Source: JAABSX01 sp964480455
GTDB lineage: Bacteria; Bacteroidota; Bacteroidia; Cytophagales; Microscillaceae
Assembly: GCA_964480455.1 (NCBI GenBank)
Contig: CAYZQI010000006.1
Coordinates: 1 to 64,000, forward strand
DNA length: 64,000 nucleotides
Reading direction: 5' to 3'
Below are positions 25,151 to 34,118 of the stretch, piece by piece. Positions within the stretch are counted from its first letter, which is position 1; every line of letters starts with the position of its first letter. The notes under the pieces are model-generated. The model had not been told where the DNA came from, did no database searches, and saw nothing but the letters and a program-made list of their open reading frames with translations. The translations under genes and the position numbers were made by a program.

Positions 25151-26959
25151 TCAAGTAGTAATCCCCATTTTGTTCATTAAAAAAGTAGCATTTAAGTTTT
25201 GGCTCAGTCCATTGCGTAGTTGGTAGTCAAAATGGAGTTCATCATTGACGATTTCTATCTCGAAACATTGGTTGCGTATATGCTGAGGGTATTTTTCTGC
25301 TAGTACACCTAGCGAGAGGTCGTGCGTAGCTACCAATCCTACTGCCTTGCGCTGGGTGAGCTGTTCTATGAGTGCTTTTGCACCCGCGTGCTGGTCGGCA
25401 GAGTTAGTACCTTTTAAGATTTCATCAAGAATGATAAAAAGCGATTTGCCTGCTTTGAGTAAATCTACCATCATTTGTAGTCTTTTTAATTCAGCATAAA
25501 AAAATGACTCATTGGCTTGCAGTGAGTCTTGGGTACGCATACTTGTATAAATTTCAATGGGTTTAAACTGCATCAATTCAGCACAAACGGGTGCACCCAT
25601 CATACCGAGTAGCAAGTTTACGCCTACTGTACGGAGGTAAGTGCTTTTTCCTGCCATATTTGCTCCTGTTATGAGTAGTAGCTGCCCGTCTTGGGTAAGC
25701 GATACTGGATTGCCAACGCGTGTGTCAGCAGGCAAGAGTGGGTGTCCGAGTTGGGTTGCTTCCAGTCTGAAAGGTTTTGATGCATCAATCAAAGTTGGGA
25801 AAATATAAGTGGGGTAGTTGTAATGTAGGTTGGCAAGGCTCTGCAAAGCATCTAGCTGTGCGAGGGCGGCAAACCAGTGTTTCAAATCTTCTTTTTGGGT
25901 ATCTTGCCAAAGCTCCAACCTGTAAAGGTACTGTAAACTCCACATAAACAAACCATTGAAAATCAAGCCCATAAGACTCCCTCCCTGCTCCATATTTCCA
26001 ATGATGCGCGCAAGCCTGCCCAGTGATTGGCTTGCAGTGCTTTCCCCCTGAGCGAACTGCTTTTGAAGTGTTTTGAGGTGGTTTTGTTGGAAATCCTGTT
26101 TTTCAGCAATTTCAAAAAGCTGGCTATATTTCTGTAAAAATTTAGCACGTTCGCTTACCTCTTTGGAGTGAGCAAGCAATTTTTTTAGATGAAAACTTAC
26201 TATACTCAGTTGAATTAGCATAGGCACAAAAATCCATCGTATTTCTACCAGAGCAAATACCCCTGCTAAACCTACTAAAAGCGTGATGAGTGGGAAGAGT
26301 ACAAGTATTACAGAGTACACCTTTTGTTTGGGCAAGCTCACAGGAGCCTGCAGCCAATCCAGCAGAGCCTGGAGTTCTTCAGCTTTTTCATGGTGTAGTA
26401 TTTTGTATGCCTGAAAGTGTTGGCGATATTCTAGTCTATCTTTCAAATCTTTGATGGCTTCTTGATGTTGCTGTATGACATGGTTATCCATTTCGGGCGT
26501 ATTAAGCCACTGTGCAAGTCGGTCTTGCCCGAGGTGTGAGGCAGTACGGTTGAGCCATTGGAAGATGGATTTTTTTCCAAAAATATCTAGGTCGCCTGCA
26601 TAAGGGTGCTCAGGTTGGCGGTACTCTGTACCTTCCTCGAGATGACTTATCTTTCCTTCTAATGCATCGGCTTCTTGTGCATTGACGAGGGCGAGTTGTA
26701 AGAGATGTTTCTTTTGTTGATTGTATTGGACGTGCAGCCTCACTAAAAAAAGAAACAAAGCAAAAGCAATTACAGCACTCAGATTAGTTAATATATATTG
26801 ACTTGCTTGGGCAAATAGATAAATAGCCAAAGCTCCCCCCAAAAATACAAATATCCGAAGCCAAGAAATTTGGTTTACTTGCTGTTGGAGTTTCTGAGCA
26901 TTTTGCTCAAATTGTTCTTTTCTTTGCTGGTATTGCGCCATTATTTCAGATGTATTCAT
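25151..26959 (-). CDS. Membrane-anchored MutS-like ATPase
   Basis: A 602-residue protein with a complete MutS-type (ABC-class) ATPase at its C-terminus. Walker A is GANMAGKST (432-440), the MutS signature region is TSMRTQDSLQANESFFYAEL, Walker B is LFIILDE (507-513), and the switch His is 546 in ATHD. A helical core/lever-like region (about 120-200 and 260-400) precedes it. The N-terminal mismatch-recognition domain with the FxE motif is missing. Four hydrophobic segments (about 34-51, 57-75, 214-237, 240-258) imply membrane anchoring, unlike mismatch-repair MutS. It follows the FtsX-like permease by 28 bases and must be co-transcribed with it. Similar proteins are found in Bacteroidota, but their role is not established. 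Confidence 0.85.
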   Translation of the reverse strand: MNTSEIMAQYQQRKEQFEQNAQKLQQQVNQISWLRIFVFLGGALAIYLFAQASQYILTNLSAVIAFALFLFLVRLHVQYNQQKKHLLQLALVNAQEADALEGKISHLEEGTEYRQPEHPYAGDLDIFGKKSIFQWLNRTASHLGQDRLAQWLNTPEMDNHVIQQHQEAIKDLKDRLEYRQHFQAYKILHHEKAEELQALLDWLQAPVSLPKQKVYSVILVLFPLITLLVGLAGVFALVEIRWIFVPMLIQLSIVSFHLKKLLAHSKEVSERAKFLQKYSQLFEIAEKQDFQQNHLKTLQKQFAQGESTASQSLGRLARIIGNMEQGGSLMGLIFNGLFMWSLQYLYRLELWQDTQKEDLKHWFAALAQLDALQSLANLHYNYPTYIFPTLIDASKPFRLEATQLGHPLLPADTRVGNPVSLTQDGQLLLITGANMAGKSTYLRTVGVNLLLGMMGAPVCAELMQFKPIEIYTSMRTQDSLQANESFFYAELKRLQMMVDLLKAGKSLFIILDEILKGTNSADQHAGAKALIEQLTQRKAVGLVATHDLSLGVLAEKYPQHIRNQCFEIEIVNDELHFDYQLRNGLSQNLNATFLMNKMGITT

Positions 26960-26987
26960 GCATTTTCAGGAACTTGACTTCCTTTAT

Positions 26988-28184
26988 TTAAGACAGTGTA
27001 TATTTTTTAAGAAGATGTTGTAAAAAGCTGATATTCAGGGTAAACATGATCCCTACCAAAAGTAAGGCAGCCAACCAAACCAAGGGTTCTATGCCTTTGC
27101 TGATAGGAATGCCTTTGTCTGCCAAAAAATTTTGTGTAAAATACTGTGCCACATAGAGCAATACTACTGAAAATGCACTTACTCCCAAAATCAGACGGGC
27201 AAAGAAACGAATTAAGTAATTGCCTAGCATAGCGGCCGTGTAGCCTAAGTGCAACAGTAATTGAATTTCTTTTTTCGCTTCTGCCAGAATTACCCTAAAA
27301 TTCATAGTAAAAATCACCAATGCCAAGCCAATAAAAAGCAAACCTACTAGACCTACAATAGACATCACAACTTGCACTACAGCAGCGGCTTTCCCTGCAT
27401 TGAGGCGGTCTTGGTTAATTTGGTAGTTTTGCGAACTGAGGTAATTGACAAGCTCGGGGTCGGCAGGATTTTTTACTTTAACTATGAGGCGAGAGGGAGG
27501 TACAACTTTATTTTCACCGATTGTTTGGTTTGCCCATTCCATAAAACTTTGAGGTACAAGAATAGATGAAATACGCTCTGTAAAGCCCACTATCTTTGCG
27601 TCCATGATGCGTTGTCCGTTGATACCTCTTAGCCTCACTTTGATATTGATACGGCCAATGGTACTTGCAGAAATTTGCGGAAAGCCCTTGCTAAGTGCAA
27701 AACCAAAGTTATACAGGTTGAGCATATCTTGTGAAAGCACAATGGGCAAAAACTCCGACTGCTCGCTCCAGTCCCAGCCCTCGGGCTGAAAATCTAAGAA
27801 TTGACTTGGCACAGATTCAAAAAACAATTCAGAAGAAAAAGAAATACTACCCGAAAGAAAAGCAGCTACTTCAAATTGATTGGCAGTGAACTCGCCAAGG
27901 TCAGTAGTAAAAGGCTGTTCTTTGAGTGCTTCTACTTCGCTTTGTTTGAATTCTGCCCTGGAAAGCATTAAAGTATTGCCAAGGTTTATTTTTTTGCTCA
28001 AAACAAGGTATTCGGGGTTTGTGCTCTCAGGATTGAGCAGGCGTTGTATTTGAAGGTATAATTGCAACGAGAATAAAAGCATTAACATTCCTAATAAAAG
28101 TCCTACACTTGCCAAGAAAACTTGTGCGGGGCTTCTTCTGGCACTAAATATTTTTTTCAGTATTTGTGTTTGAAGTGTTTTCAT
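26988..28184 (-). CDS. FtsX-like permease-type membrane protein
   Basis: A 398-residue product with one N-terminal transmembrane helix (about residues 20-45), a large extracytoplasmic domain of roughly 210 residues, and three C-terminal helices (about 272-300, 325-350, 368-390). This is the 1+3 layout of MacB/FtsX-type permeases. The conserved cytoplasmic EAKKEIQLLLHLGYTAAMLGNYLI between helices 2 and 3 matches the coupling region of such permeases. No ABC-transporter ATPase gene is adjacent; instead the next gene is the membrane MutS-like ATPase. The clpX gene is 97 bases away on the same strand, upstream in transcription of neither gene's start. Confidence 0.8.
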   Translation of the reverse strand: MKTLQTQILKKIFSARRSPAQVFLASVGLLLGMLMLLFSLQLYLQIQRLLNPESTNPEYLVLSKKINLGNTLMLSRAEFKQSEVEALKEQPFTTDLGEFTANQFEVAAFLSGSISFSSELFFESVPSQFLDFQPEGWDWSEQSEFLPIVLSQDMLNLYNFGFALSKGFPQISASTIGRINIKVRLRGINGQRIMDAKIVGFTERISSILVPQSFMEWANQTIGENKVVPPSRLIVKVKNPADPELVNYLSSQNYQINQDRLNAGKAAAVVQVVMSIVGLVGLLFIGLALVIFTMNFRVILAEAKKEIQLLLHLGYTAAMLGNYLIRFFARLILGVSAFSVVLLYVAQYFTQNFLADKGIPISKGIEPLVWLAALLLVGIMFTLNISFLQHLLKKYTLS

Positions 28185-28281
28185 GGTTTATCTACTGTAG
28201 CAGCAAAGAAGCACATTTTTAAATCAATGATTATCAATAGATTATGTTTAGATAAGTAAAAAAATAATTTGCTTGAAATCA

Positions 28282-29508
28282 TCATGCCACACGCAGCCTG
28301 CTAATTTTTGAACCTTCAAATTTTTCTTGAGCATATTCTAGGGTAATGGTAAGATGCTTTACTTCTTTTTGAGAGGGATACTCAAACATGGCATCTGTCA
28401 TCACTGCTTCGCAAATAGAGCGCAAGCCCCTTGCCCCTAGCCGAGATTGCATTGCTTTTTCTACAATATAATCAATGGCTTCATTGCTAAATTTAAGTTG
28501 AACACCCTCAAGGGCAAATAATTTCTGATATTGTTTTACGAGTGCATTTTTGGGTTCTATCAATATGTTTCTTATTGTTTCGTAGTTGAGTGGTTGCAAG
28601 TAGCTCAGAATGGGCAAACGCCCTACAAGCTCAGGAATCAAGCCATACTGTTTGAGGTCTTGTGAGGTAACATATTGGAGGATGTTTTCAGGGTCTATTT
28701 CTGCTTCCTCGCTATCGTTATTAAAGCCGAGTGGTTTTTGCTTTAAGCGGCTTTGTATGATGCGCTTGATACCATCAAAAGCCCCTCCGCAGATGAACAG
28801 GATATTTTCTGTGTTAATAGGTATCATTTTCTGCTCGGGGTGCTTGCGCCCACCTTGTGGAGGCACATTGACCAGCGAGCCTTCTAGCATTTTGAGCAAT
28901 GCTTGTTGAACGCCCTCGCCGCTTACATCACGGGTGATAGAAGGGTTGGCAGATTTGCGAGCTATTTTATCTATTTCATCTATATATACAATGCCCCTCT
29001 CTGCAGCCTCTACATCATAGTCGGCAGCTTGGAGAAGGTGAGTGAGTACATTTTCTACATCTTCGCCCACATAGCCCGCCTCAGTGAGTACAGTAGCATC
29101 TGTGATACAAAAAGGGACTTGTACAATCTTGGCAAGTGTGCGTGCAAGGTAAGTCTTGCCCGTTCCTGTCTCTCCTACCATGATGATATTTGATTTTTCT
29201 ATGGTGATATCGTCTTCATCTTCTTGTGGCTGCATAAGGCGTTTGTAGTGGTTATAAACTGCCACAGTAAGTGCTTTTTTTGCTTCATCTTGACCTACTA
29301 CGTACTGGTCGAGATGTGCTTTCATTTCTTTAGGCTTGATGAGGGTAAATTTGGGCGGTATTCCTGTACTTTTGGGCTTCATCTCTTCCAATACAATTTC
29401 ATGTGCTTGAAAGACGCACTCATCGCAAATATGCCCGCTCAGCCCCGAAACCATGATGAGGACCTCATTTTTTTTCTTACCACAAAAAGAACAGGTGAGT
29501 TGTGCCAT
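28282..29508 (-). CDS. clpX: ATP-dependent Clp protease ATP-binding subunit ClpX
   Basis: ClpX is the AAA+ unfoldase that recognises tagged substrates and feeds ClpP. The 408-residue product has the N-terminal zinc-binding domain (C6, C9, C28, C31), Walker A GETGTGKT (112-119), Walker B YIDEID (175-180), and pore-loop and sensor regions including GGAFDGI and the RxGARGLR sensor 2 segment. The length is normal. clpP is not adjacent in this window. The 294-base gap upstream contains no gene that I can support. Confidence 0.98.
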   Translation of the reverse strand: MAQLTCSFCGKKKNEVLIMVSGLSGHICDECVFQAHEIVLEEMKPKSTGIPPKFTLIKPKEMKAHLDQYVVGQDEAKKALTVAVYNHYKRLMQPQEDEDDITIEKSNIIMVGETGTGKTYLARTLAKIVQVPFCITDATVLTEAGYVGEDVENVLTHLLQAADYDVEAAERGIVYIDEIDKIARKSANPSITRDVSGEGVQQALLKMLEGSLVNVPPQGGRKHPEQKMIPINTENILFICGGAFDGIKRIIQSRLKQKPLGFNNDSEEAEIDPENILQYVTSQDLKQYGLIPELVGRLPILSYLQPLNYETIRNILIEPKNALVKQYQKLFALEGVQLKFSNEAIDYIVEKAMQSRLGARGLRSICEAVMTDAMFEYPSQKEVKHLTITLEYAQEKFEGSKISRLRVA

Positions 29509-29773
29509 AGAGTTACTGCTTGTTGAGATTTTTAGCTACTTATTTTTTTAAGGTACAAGTATAATGCAAATTAACGATATTATTCACTTTTTTAAAAATA
29601 GGAAATCTAGATTCATAACCAAAAGTATAATTTTGCAGTGTTTTTTTTATAATTATCGATAATTCAAAAGGAGATATTACACAAAGTCATTCTAAACCAC
29701 TCAGATAAAAGCAAATATTGATTAAAAAAATACAACAAAACGAAATAAATTATTATTAAAAATAAGTTTTTGT

Positions 29774-29781
29774 TATTTTTG
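29774..29781 (+). promoter_or_regulatory. -7 box of the MacB-type permease gene
   Basis: TATTTTTG matches TAnnTTTG and ends 21 bases before the ATG at 29803. It overlaps an in-frame TTG-initiated extension of the coding frame, which supports the ATG as the true start. No -33 TTG at proper spacing is visible. Confidence 0.45.
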
Positions 29782-29802
29782 CCCAAGTTTAAAAAATGGA
29801 AT

Positions 29803-31038
29803 ATGAATTTTCAAGAGAATATCCGCGAGGGAATGCGTGCTGTACGTGCCAACTTATTGCGTTCTATACTTACCGCACTCATTGTAGCCATCGGCATTAC
29901 TGCATTGGTAGGAATCTTGACTGCCATAGACAATGTGCAGGCTTCTGTGAACAGTAGCTTTGCCAGCTTGGGTGCTAATGGCTTTGATATAGAAGCCCCT
30001 TCTTCGCGGGGTAGGCGTTTTGGGCCAGGGCGTTCTAGCAAGAATTATCCTCCCATTACTTACAGAGAAGCCATAGCCTATAAAGAAAACTTCAAATACA
30101 GGGCAAAAGTAAGTCTTTCGGTAGGTATCACGGGTAGTGCAGAGGCAAAATTTGGGTCTCAAAAAACCAACCCAAATATTCCAATGACGGGCATCAACGA
30201 AAACTATTTTGCCGTCAAAGCACTGAATATAGCACAGGGAAGGGCTTTTACCTCAGTAGAATTAGAGAGAGGAAGCTATGTAGCAGTCATAGGCAATGAG
30301 TTAAAAGAGATACTTTTTGAAAAAACCAATCCTATCGACAAACTTATCACTATTAGAGAAAGAAAATACAGAGTTGTAGGTGTCTTAGAAACTAAGGGTA
30401 GTTCACAAAATGGCTCAGGAGATAGAAATGTATTTGTACCCCTAGAAAATGGTCGTTTGTTAGTAAATGATGAGCAAGCTACTTATAATATCACAACATT
30501 TTTAGAAGAAAATGCCAATTTTGAGATAGCAATTGGCGAAGCAACCATTTTAATGCGCCGTATTCGCAGAGATGCACTTGGGGCGGCAGACTCGTTTCTC
30601 ATCAGCAGAAGCGAAACACTGGCAGAGCGACTTAGCAACATTACAGGTTATCTCAAACTTGGAGGAGGCGTTGTTGGATTTATCACCTTACTTGGGGCTT
30701 CCATAGGTTTAATGAATATTATGATGGTATCGGTTACGGAGCGTACCCGTGAGATTGGCGTTCGCAAAGCATTGGGCGCAACACCATTCAGAATCAGACA
30801 GCAGTTCTTGATAGAAGCAGTAGTAATATGCCTTATGGGAGGCATATTTGGAATACTGTTCGGAATCTTGATTGGTAATGGCGTTTCTACTTTCCTCGGC
30901 TCAGATACTTTTATCATTCCTTGGCTATGGATTCTGACGGGTTTGGTGGTGTGTGTACTGGTAGGTGTACTCTCTGGATTCTACCCAGCATACAAAGCTT
31001 CAAGGCTTGACCCAATAGAATCTTTGCGTTTTGAATAA
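29803..31038 (+). CDS. MacB/FtsX-type ABC transporter permease
   Basis: A 411-residue permease. It opens MNFQENIREGMRAVRANLLR, the amphipathic entry of MacB-like permeases, followed by transmembrane helix 1 (about 18-40). A MacB-type periplasmic core domain follows, then three C-terminal helices with LMNIMMVSVTERTREIGVRKALGAT, the signature coupling loop, and the FYPAYKASRLDPIESLRFE ending. This places it in the LolCDE/MacB export group. The ABC ATPase is not adjacent, so it must be supplied from elsewhere. Substrates may be lipoproteins, peptides or antibiotics. Confidence 0.93.
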   Translation: MNFQENIREGMRAVRANLLRSILTALIVAIGITALVGILTAIDNVQASVNSSFASLGANGFDIEAPSSRGRRFGPGRSSKNYPPITYREAIAYKENFKYRAKVSLSVGITGSAEAKFGSQKTNPNIPMTGINENYFAVKALNIAQGRAFTSVELERGSYVAVIGNELKEILFEKTNPIDKLITIRERKYRVVGVLETKGSSQNGSGDRNVFVPLENGRLLVNDEQATYNITTFLEENANFEIAIGEATILMRRIRRDALGAADSFLISRSETLAERLSNITGYLKLGGGVVGFITLLGASIGLMNIMMVSVTERTREIGVRKALGATPFRIRQQFLIEAVVICLMGGIFGILFGILIGNGVSTFLGSDTFIIPWLWILTGLVVCVLVGVLSGFYPAYKASRLDPIESLRFE

Positions 31039-31107
31039 TTTTATTTAATTTGAAGCGAAATTTGTGATTATCAGTTAATTAACTATTTTTTAATTAAATA
31101 TTATACT

Positions 31108-32040
31108 ATGGCAAACTTTGAGACCGAAACAACCCCTGGCATTAGCTCACGTAATTTTATCATCTTAGCAGTAATTTTTGCAGTAATTCTTATTGTTGCA
31201 GCAATTTTTATAGCACGCCTTAACCAAGAAAAAAAAGAAATAGAGCAACAACTTAACTCGCGTGTTAATAGTCTAGTAGATGATTCTGTACGGTTTGAGA
31301 AAAAATTTAGAGAGCTTAATGACAAAGCCATCGCCCTTGACAAAGAGGTGGAAGACTTAATGCTGGAGCGCGACCGGCTAACTACACAACGCGACTCCGT
31401 AGCTAGGTTGTTGGCTTACTCTCGCACCAATGAGCGCAATTCGCAAGCCAAAGTAGCACAACTTCAAAAACAACTCAAAGAACTTCAAACTAAACTAGAC
31501 AGCGTACAAAAACAATATGATGACCTACTGGCAAGCACAGGTATTTCAAATCTTGAATACGAGCAAAGATTAAGAAACATTACCGAAGAACGAAACAATT
31601 TGGCAGCCGAAAATCAAAAGTTACAGCAAGAATTAATCGCTGCCACAGGCAATGCCGACAATAGAACTGCTATCTTTGCAACCAACATGAAAGCCATACC
31701 TGGTGAACTTAGAAGGGATAAATTTTCCGCTTCTACTCGCTCACAAAATACCGATAGAGTGGAGGTGAATTTTAGACTGAGTAGGGCACCCAAACCCACA
31801 GAAAGCCTTATTTTTAAAGTCTTTGACCCACTTAGTGGAGAAATATCACTCAAACCACAATACCGCAATGAACTTAGCGCACCAGCAGACCCTGTAAATC
31901 AAAAAGTAATGCTCGAGTTTGAGCAAGGCTTTCTTAGCAGACCTGCCTCAGGTGATTATGTGGTGCATTTATACCTTACAGACATCAACAAAGGGCTTGA
32001 GAACCAAGAAATTGGCTTAGTGAAGTTTAATCTCAAATAA
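31108..32040 (+). CDS. Membrane-anchored coiled-coil protein
   Basis: A 310-residue protein with a single transmembrane helix near the N-terminus (about residues 15-38, IILAVIFAVILIVAAIFIA). A long coiled coil of roughly 130 residues follows (heptad-like stretches such as VEDLMLERDRLTTQRDSVAR and AENQKLQQEL), and the C-terminal domain of about 110 residues is probably beta-rich (VEVNFRLSRAPKPTESLIFK). I do not recognise a named family. It lies between the MacB-type permease and infC; 69 bases separate it from the permease. The layout suggests an envelope-spanning structural or adaptor protein. Confidence 0.7.
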   Translation: MANFETETTPGISSRNFIILAVIFAVILIVAAIFIARLNQEKKEIEQQLNSRVNSLVDDSVRFEKKFRELNDKAIALDKEVEDLMLERDRLTTQRDSVARLLAYSRTNERNSQAKVAQLQKQLKELQTKLDSVQKQYDDLLASTGISNLEYEQRLRNITEERNNLAAENQKLQQELIAATGNADNRTAIFATNMKAIPGELRRDKFSASTRSQNTDRVEVNFRLSRAPKPTESLIFKVFDPLSGEISLKPQYRNELSAPADPVNQKVMLEFEQGFLSRPASGDYVVHLYLTDINKGLENQEIGLVKFNLK

Positions 32041-32103
32041 TTCAATAGGAACTTTTTACGTTTTGTACATAGTTATTATTTTTTAATATTTATTCATTAA
32101 AAT

Positions 32104-32110
32104 AGGAGGT
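32104..32110 (+). promoter_or_regulatory. Strong Shine-Dalgarno sequence deciding the infC start
   Basis: AGGAGGT, a full anti-Shine-Dalgarno match, precedes the in-frame ATT at 32115 by four bases. Most starts in this window have no such site. It supports initiation at ATT rather than at the internal GTG at 32199. Confidence 0.85.
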
Positions 32111-32114
32111 ATTT

Positions 32115-32732
32115 ATTAGCAGAGAACAACAAAGAAGAGGTTTTAGGGGACGTGCGCCAGAACCCTACCGTGTCAATGAACGCATCAACGCGCGCGAAGT
32201 GCGTGTAGTAGGCGAAAACGTAGAACAAGGCGTGTACAGCATCGAGGAAGCCCGTAAGCTTGCTGAAAAAGCAGGGCTTGACTTAGTAGAAATTTCTCCC
32301 AATGCGAAGCCACCCGTCTGCAAAGTAATAGACTACTCGAAGTTTAAATATGAGCAGAAAAAAAAGCAAAAAGAACTAAAAGCCAAAGCACAAAAAGTCA
32401 TCGTAAAAGAAATCCGCTTCGGACCTAATACTGACGACCACGACTTCAACTTTAAGCTCAATCATGCCAAAAACTTTTTGAGTGAAGGAGCAAAACTTAA
32501 AGCCTACGTTCACTTTGTAGGGCGCACCATTGTCTTCAAAGAAAGAGGTGAACTATTGTTGCTACGTTTTGCCAAAGAACTTGAAGACCACGGAAAAGTA
32601 GAGCAGATGCCCAAATTAGAGGGAAAACGTATGATTTTGATGATGGGACCTAAACCCACCACCAAAAAAGCCAAACCCAAAAAAGAAACAAGCAGTAGCG
32701 AAAGTGAAGGCGACTCCAAAAAAGAAGAGTAG
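32115..32732 (+). CDS. infC: Translation initiation factor IF-3, ATT start
   Basis: IF-3 binds the 30S subunit and enforces start-codon and initiator-tRNA fidelity. From the ATT at 32115 the product is 205 residues: SREQQRRGFRGRAPEPYRVN then ERINAREVRVVGEN, which restores the conserved N-terminal IF-3 motif (RVNERINAREVRV) that a GTG start at 32199 would cut off. The linker helix (KFKYEQKKKQKELKAKAQKV) and C-terminal domain (EIRFGPNTDDHDF, GRTIVFKERGELLL) follow. A stop codon (TAG at 32103) closes the frame just upstream, so the start must lie in between, and no ATG is in frame there. AUU starts of infC are known from other bacteria, where IF-3 represses its own translation. rpmI and rplT follow; thrS is not adjacent. 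Confidence 0.93.
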   Translation: MSREQQRRGFRGRAPEPYRVNERINAREVRVVGENVEQGVYSIEEARKLAEKAGLDLVEISPNAKPPVCKVIDYSKFKYEQKKKQKELKAKAQKVIVKEIRFGPNTDDHDFNFKLNHAKNFLSEGAKLKAYVHFVGRTIVFKERGELLLLRFAKELEDHGKVEQMPKLEGKRMILMMGPKPTTKKAKPKKETSSSESEGDSKKEE

Positions 32733-32794
32733 AACTTTTTTCAAAATATTTGAGGTCTTTACAAGGTCAGTGCATAAAAGTTTGAAAATTTAAC

Positions 32795-32802
32795 TATATT
32801 TG
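32795..32802 (+). promoter_or_regulatory. -7 box between infC and rpmI
   Basis: TATATTTG matches TAnnTTTG in the 106-base gap before the rpmI ATG at 32839, so rpmI-rplT may have their own promoter in addition to read-through from infC. No -33 TTG with the right spacing is seen. Confidence 0.4.
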
Positions 32803-32838
32803 CAATCTTATTTTCAAAACAAGAAAAATTTTGCTCTT

Positions 32839-33036
32839 ATGCCAAAAGTAAAACCAAAATCTGGAGCGCAAAAAAGATTTAAAATAACAGGGTCAGGAAA
32901 AATAAAACGTAAACACGCTTTTAAAAGCCATATCCTTACCAAAAAATCTACCAAGCGCAAGCGTAATCTTACGCATTCTACCTTAGTACATGATGCCGAC
33001 ATGAACAACGTCAAAGCATTGCTAAGATTAAAATAA
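32839..33036 (+). CDS. rpmI: 50S ribosomal protein L35
   Basis: The product is 65 residues starting MPKVKPKSGAQKRFKITGSG at the ATG at 32839, matching bacterial L35 in length and in the basic KIKRKHAFKSHILTKKSTKRK core. An in-frame TTG at 32800 upstream would add 13 residues and overlaps the -7 box, so it is rejected. L35 is a small protein of the large subunit. It sits between infC and rplT, the conserved order. Confidence 0.96.
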   Translation: MPKVKPKSGAQKRFKITGSGKIKRKHAFKSHILTKKSTKRKRNLTHSTLVHDADMNNVKALLRLK

Positions 33037-33122
33037 TTGCCTAATTGTTCTATATTTTCACTGATTGAGGCATACAAGAGGTTTGTTAGAAACCCGCCGA
33101 AAATCCTAATCTTTAAAATACT

Positions 33123-33467
33123 ATGCCACGTTCTGTAAATGTAGTAGCTGCGCGAGCACGCCGCAAAAAAATGATGAAATTAGCCAAAGGCTATTTCGGT
33201 AGAAGAAAAAACGTTTGGACGGTTGCCAAAAATGCCATAGAGAAAGGTCTGCAGTATGCCTACCGCGACCGTAAGCAGAAAAAACGCAACTTCCGCAGCT
33301 TATGGATTCAGAGAATTAATGCAGGTGTGCGTATGCACGGTCTAAGCTACTCTCAGTTTATTAATTTACTCAACAAAGCAGGAGTTGAATTAAACCGCAA
33401 AGTACTTGCTGACTTGGCGGCAAATCACCCCGAAGCCTTTAAGGCAGTTGTTGAAAAAGTAAAATAA
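33123..33467 (+). CDS. rplT: 50S ribosomal protein L20
   Basis: L20 binds 23S rRNA early in large-subunit assembly and in several bacteria represses its own operon. The 114-residue product has the expected N-terminal extension (MPRSVNVVAARARRKKMMKL with AKGYFGRRKNVW) and the globular C-terminal domain (RSLWIQRINAGVRMHGLSYS, QFINLLNKAGVELNRK). It follows rpmI after 86 bases and is the last gene of the group; a strong terminator follows 22 bases after the stop. Confidence 0.97.
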   Translation: MPRSVNVVAARARRKKMMKLAKGYFGRRKNVWTVAKNAIEKGLQYAYRDRKQKKRNFRSLWIQRINAGVRMHGLSYSQFINLLNKAGVELNRKVLADLAANHPEAFKAVVEKVK

Positions 33468-33489
33468 ATTCAGAAAAAACATTAATCAC

Positions 33490-33519
33490 AAAAGGCTATT
33501 TTTGAAATAGCCTTTTTTT
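33490..33519 (+). terminator. Terminator of infC-rpmI-rplT
   Basis: A perfect 12-bp stem, AAAAGGCTATTT (33490-33501) with AAATAGCCTTTT (33505-33516), has a 3-base loop and runs into seven T. It follows rplT. Confidence 0.93.
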
Positions 33520-33622
33520 ATAGTTTATTGGTTGCTAAGTATCAGATTGATTAGAGTACATTCCAAAAATTTTTTATGATGAATAATGGGCACTCTTGTA
33601 AAAAAAATGAATAGGTGGTTGC

Positions 33623-34024
33623 TTAGGCACTTCCACTTTTTTTTCTGACAAGCATCATTAAATCGCGTTGTACGTGCCAATCTTTTGCTAATTTGAGCAT
33701 AGCAGTAGCCTCCATTTCAGTAACATATCCCTTAGCATTGTTTGCTTCCCATACCATACTAAGGTAAGAAAGGCGAGTTTCCTTATCTAGTTTGCCTACT
33801 ATTTCGTTAAGATGATTTCGCGCTCTTTCAAATGCCGTGTAGTAATCTACCGCAATGAACTCATTTGCCCATTTTAGCTCTTCCCAGGCATCAAACTTTT
33901 GAGCTGTTGTATCAAGAATTTCTTTTTCATCATTATCTAATCCATGATAATGGAATATGACTGATTTTAAAAGCAAAATTGCTTTCTTTTGTTCACTTGT
34001 AATTGGAGTATTGTTAGTTGGCAT
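33623..34024 (-). CDS. Hypothetical helical protein, TerB-like
   Basis: A 133-residue all-helical product with no signal peptide. Stretches such as LDNDEKEILDTTAQKFDAWE and GYVTEMEATAMLKLAKDWHV resemble the short acidic helical bundles of the TerB family, but the conserved TerB metal-binding Asp cluster is not obvious, so the link is tentative. It is a single gene with a -7 box (CAAATATA on the plus strand, 34049-34056) 24 bases upstream of its start. Function unknown. Confidence 0.6.
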   Translation of the reverse strand: MPTNNTPITSEQKKAILLLKSVIFHYHGLDNDEKEILDTTAQKFDAWEELKWANEFIAVDYYTAFERARNHLNEIVGKLDKETRLSYLSMVWEANNAKGYVTEMEATAMLKLAKDWHVQRDLMMLVRKKSGSA

Positions 34025-34048
34025 ACTTCAATGGCTTTGTATTGTTTA

Positions 34049-34056
34049 CAAATATA
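34049..34056 (-). promoter_or_regulatory. -7 box of the TerB-like gene
   Basis: TATATTTG on the minus strand matches TAnnTTTG, 24 bases before the ATG at 34024. No -33 TTG at proper spacing is seen. Confidence 0.4.
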
Positions 34057-34118
34057 TAAAAAAATGAGTAGATATGATGGATTTTTTTAATTTTCTTTTA
34101 ATTAATATATTTTCTCCA

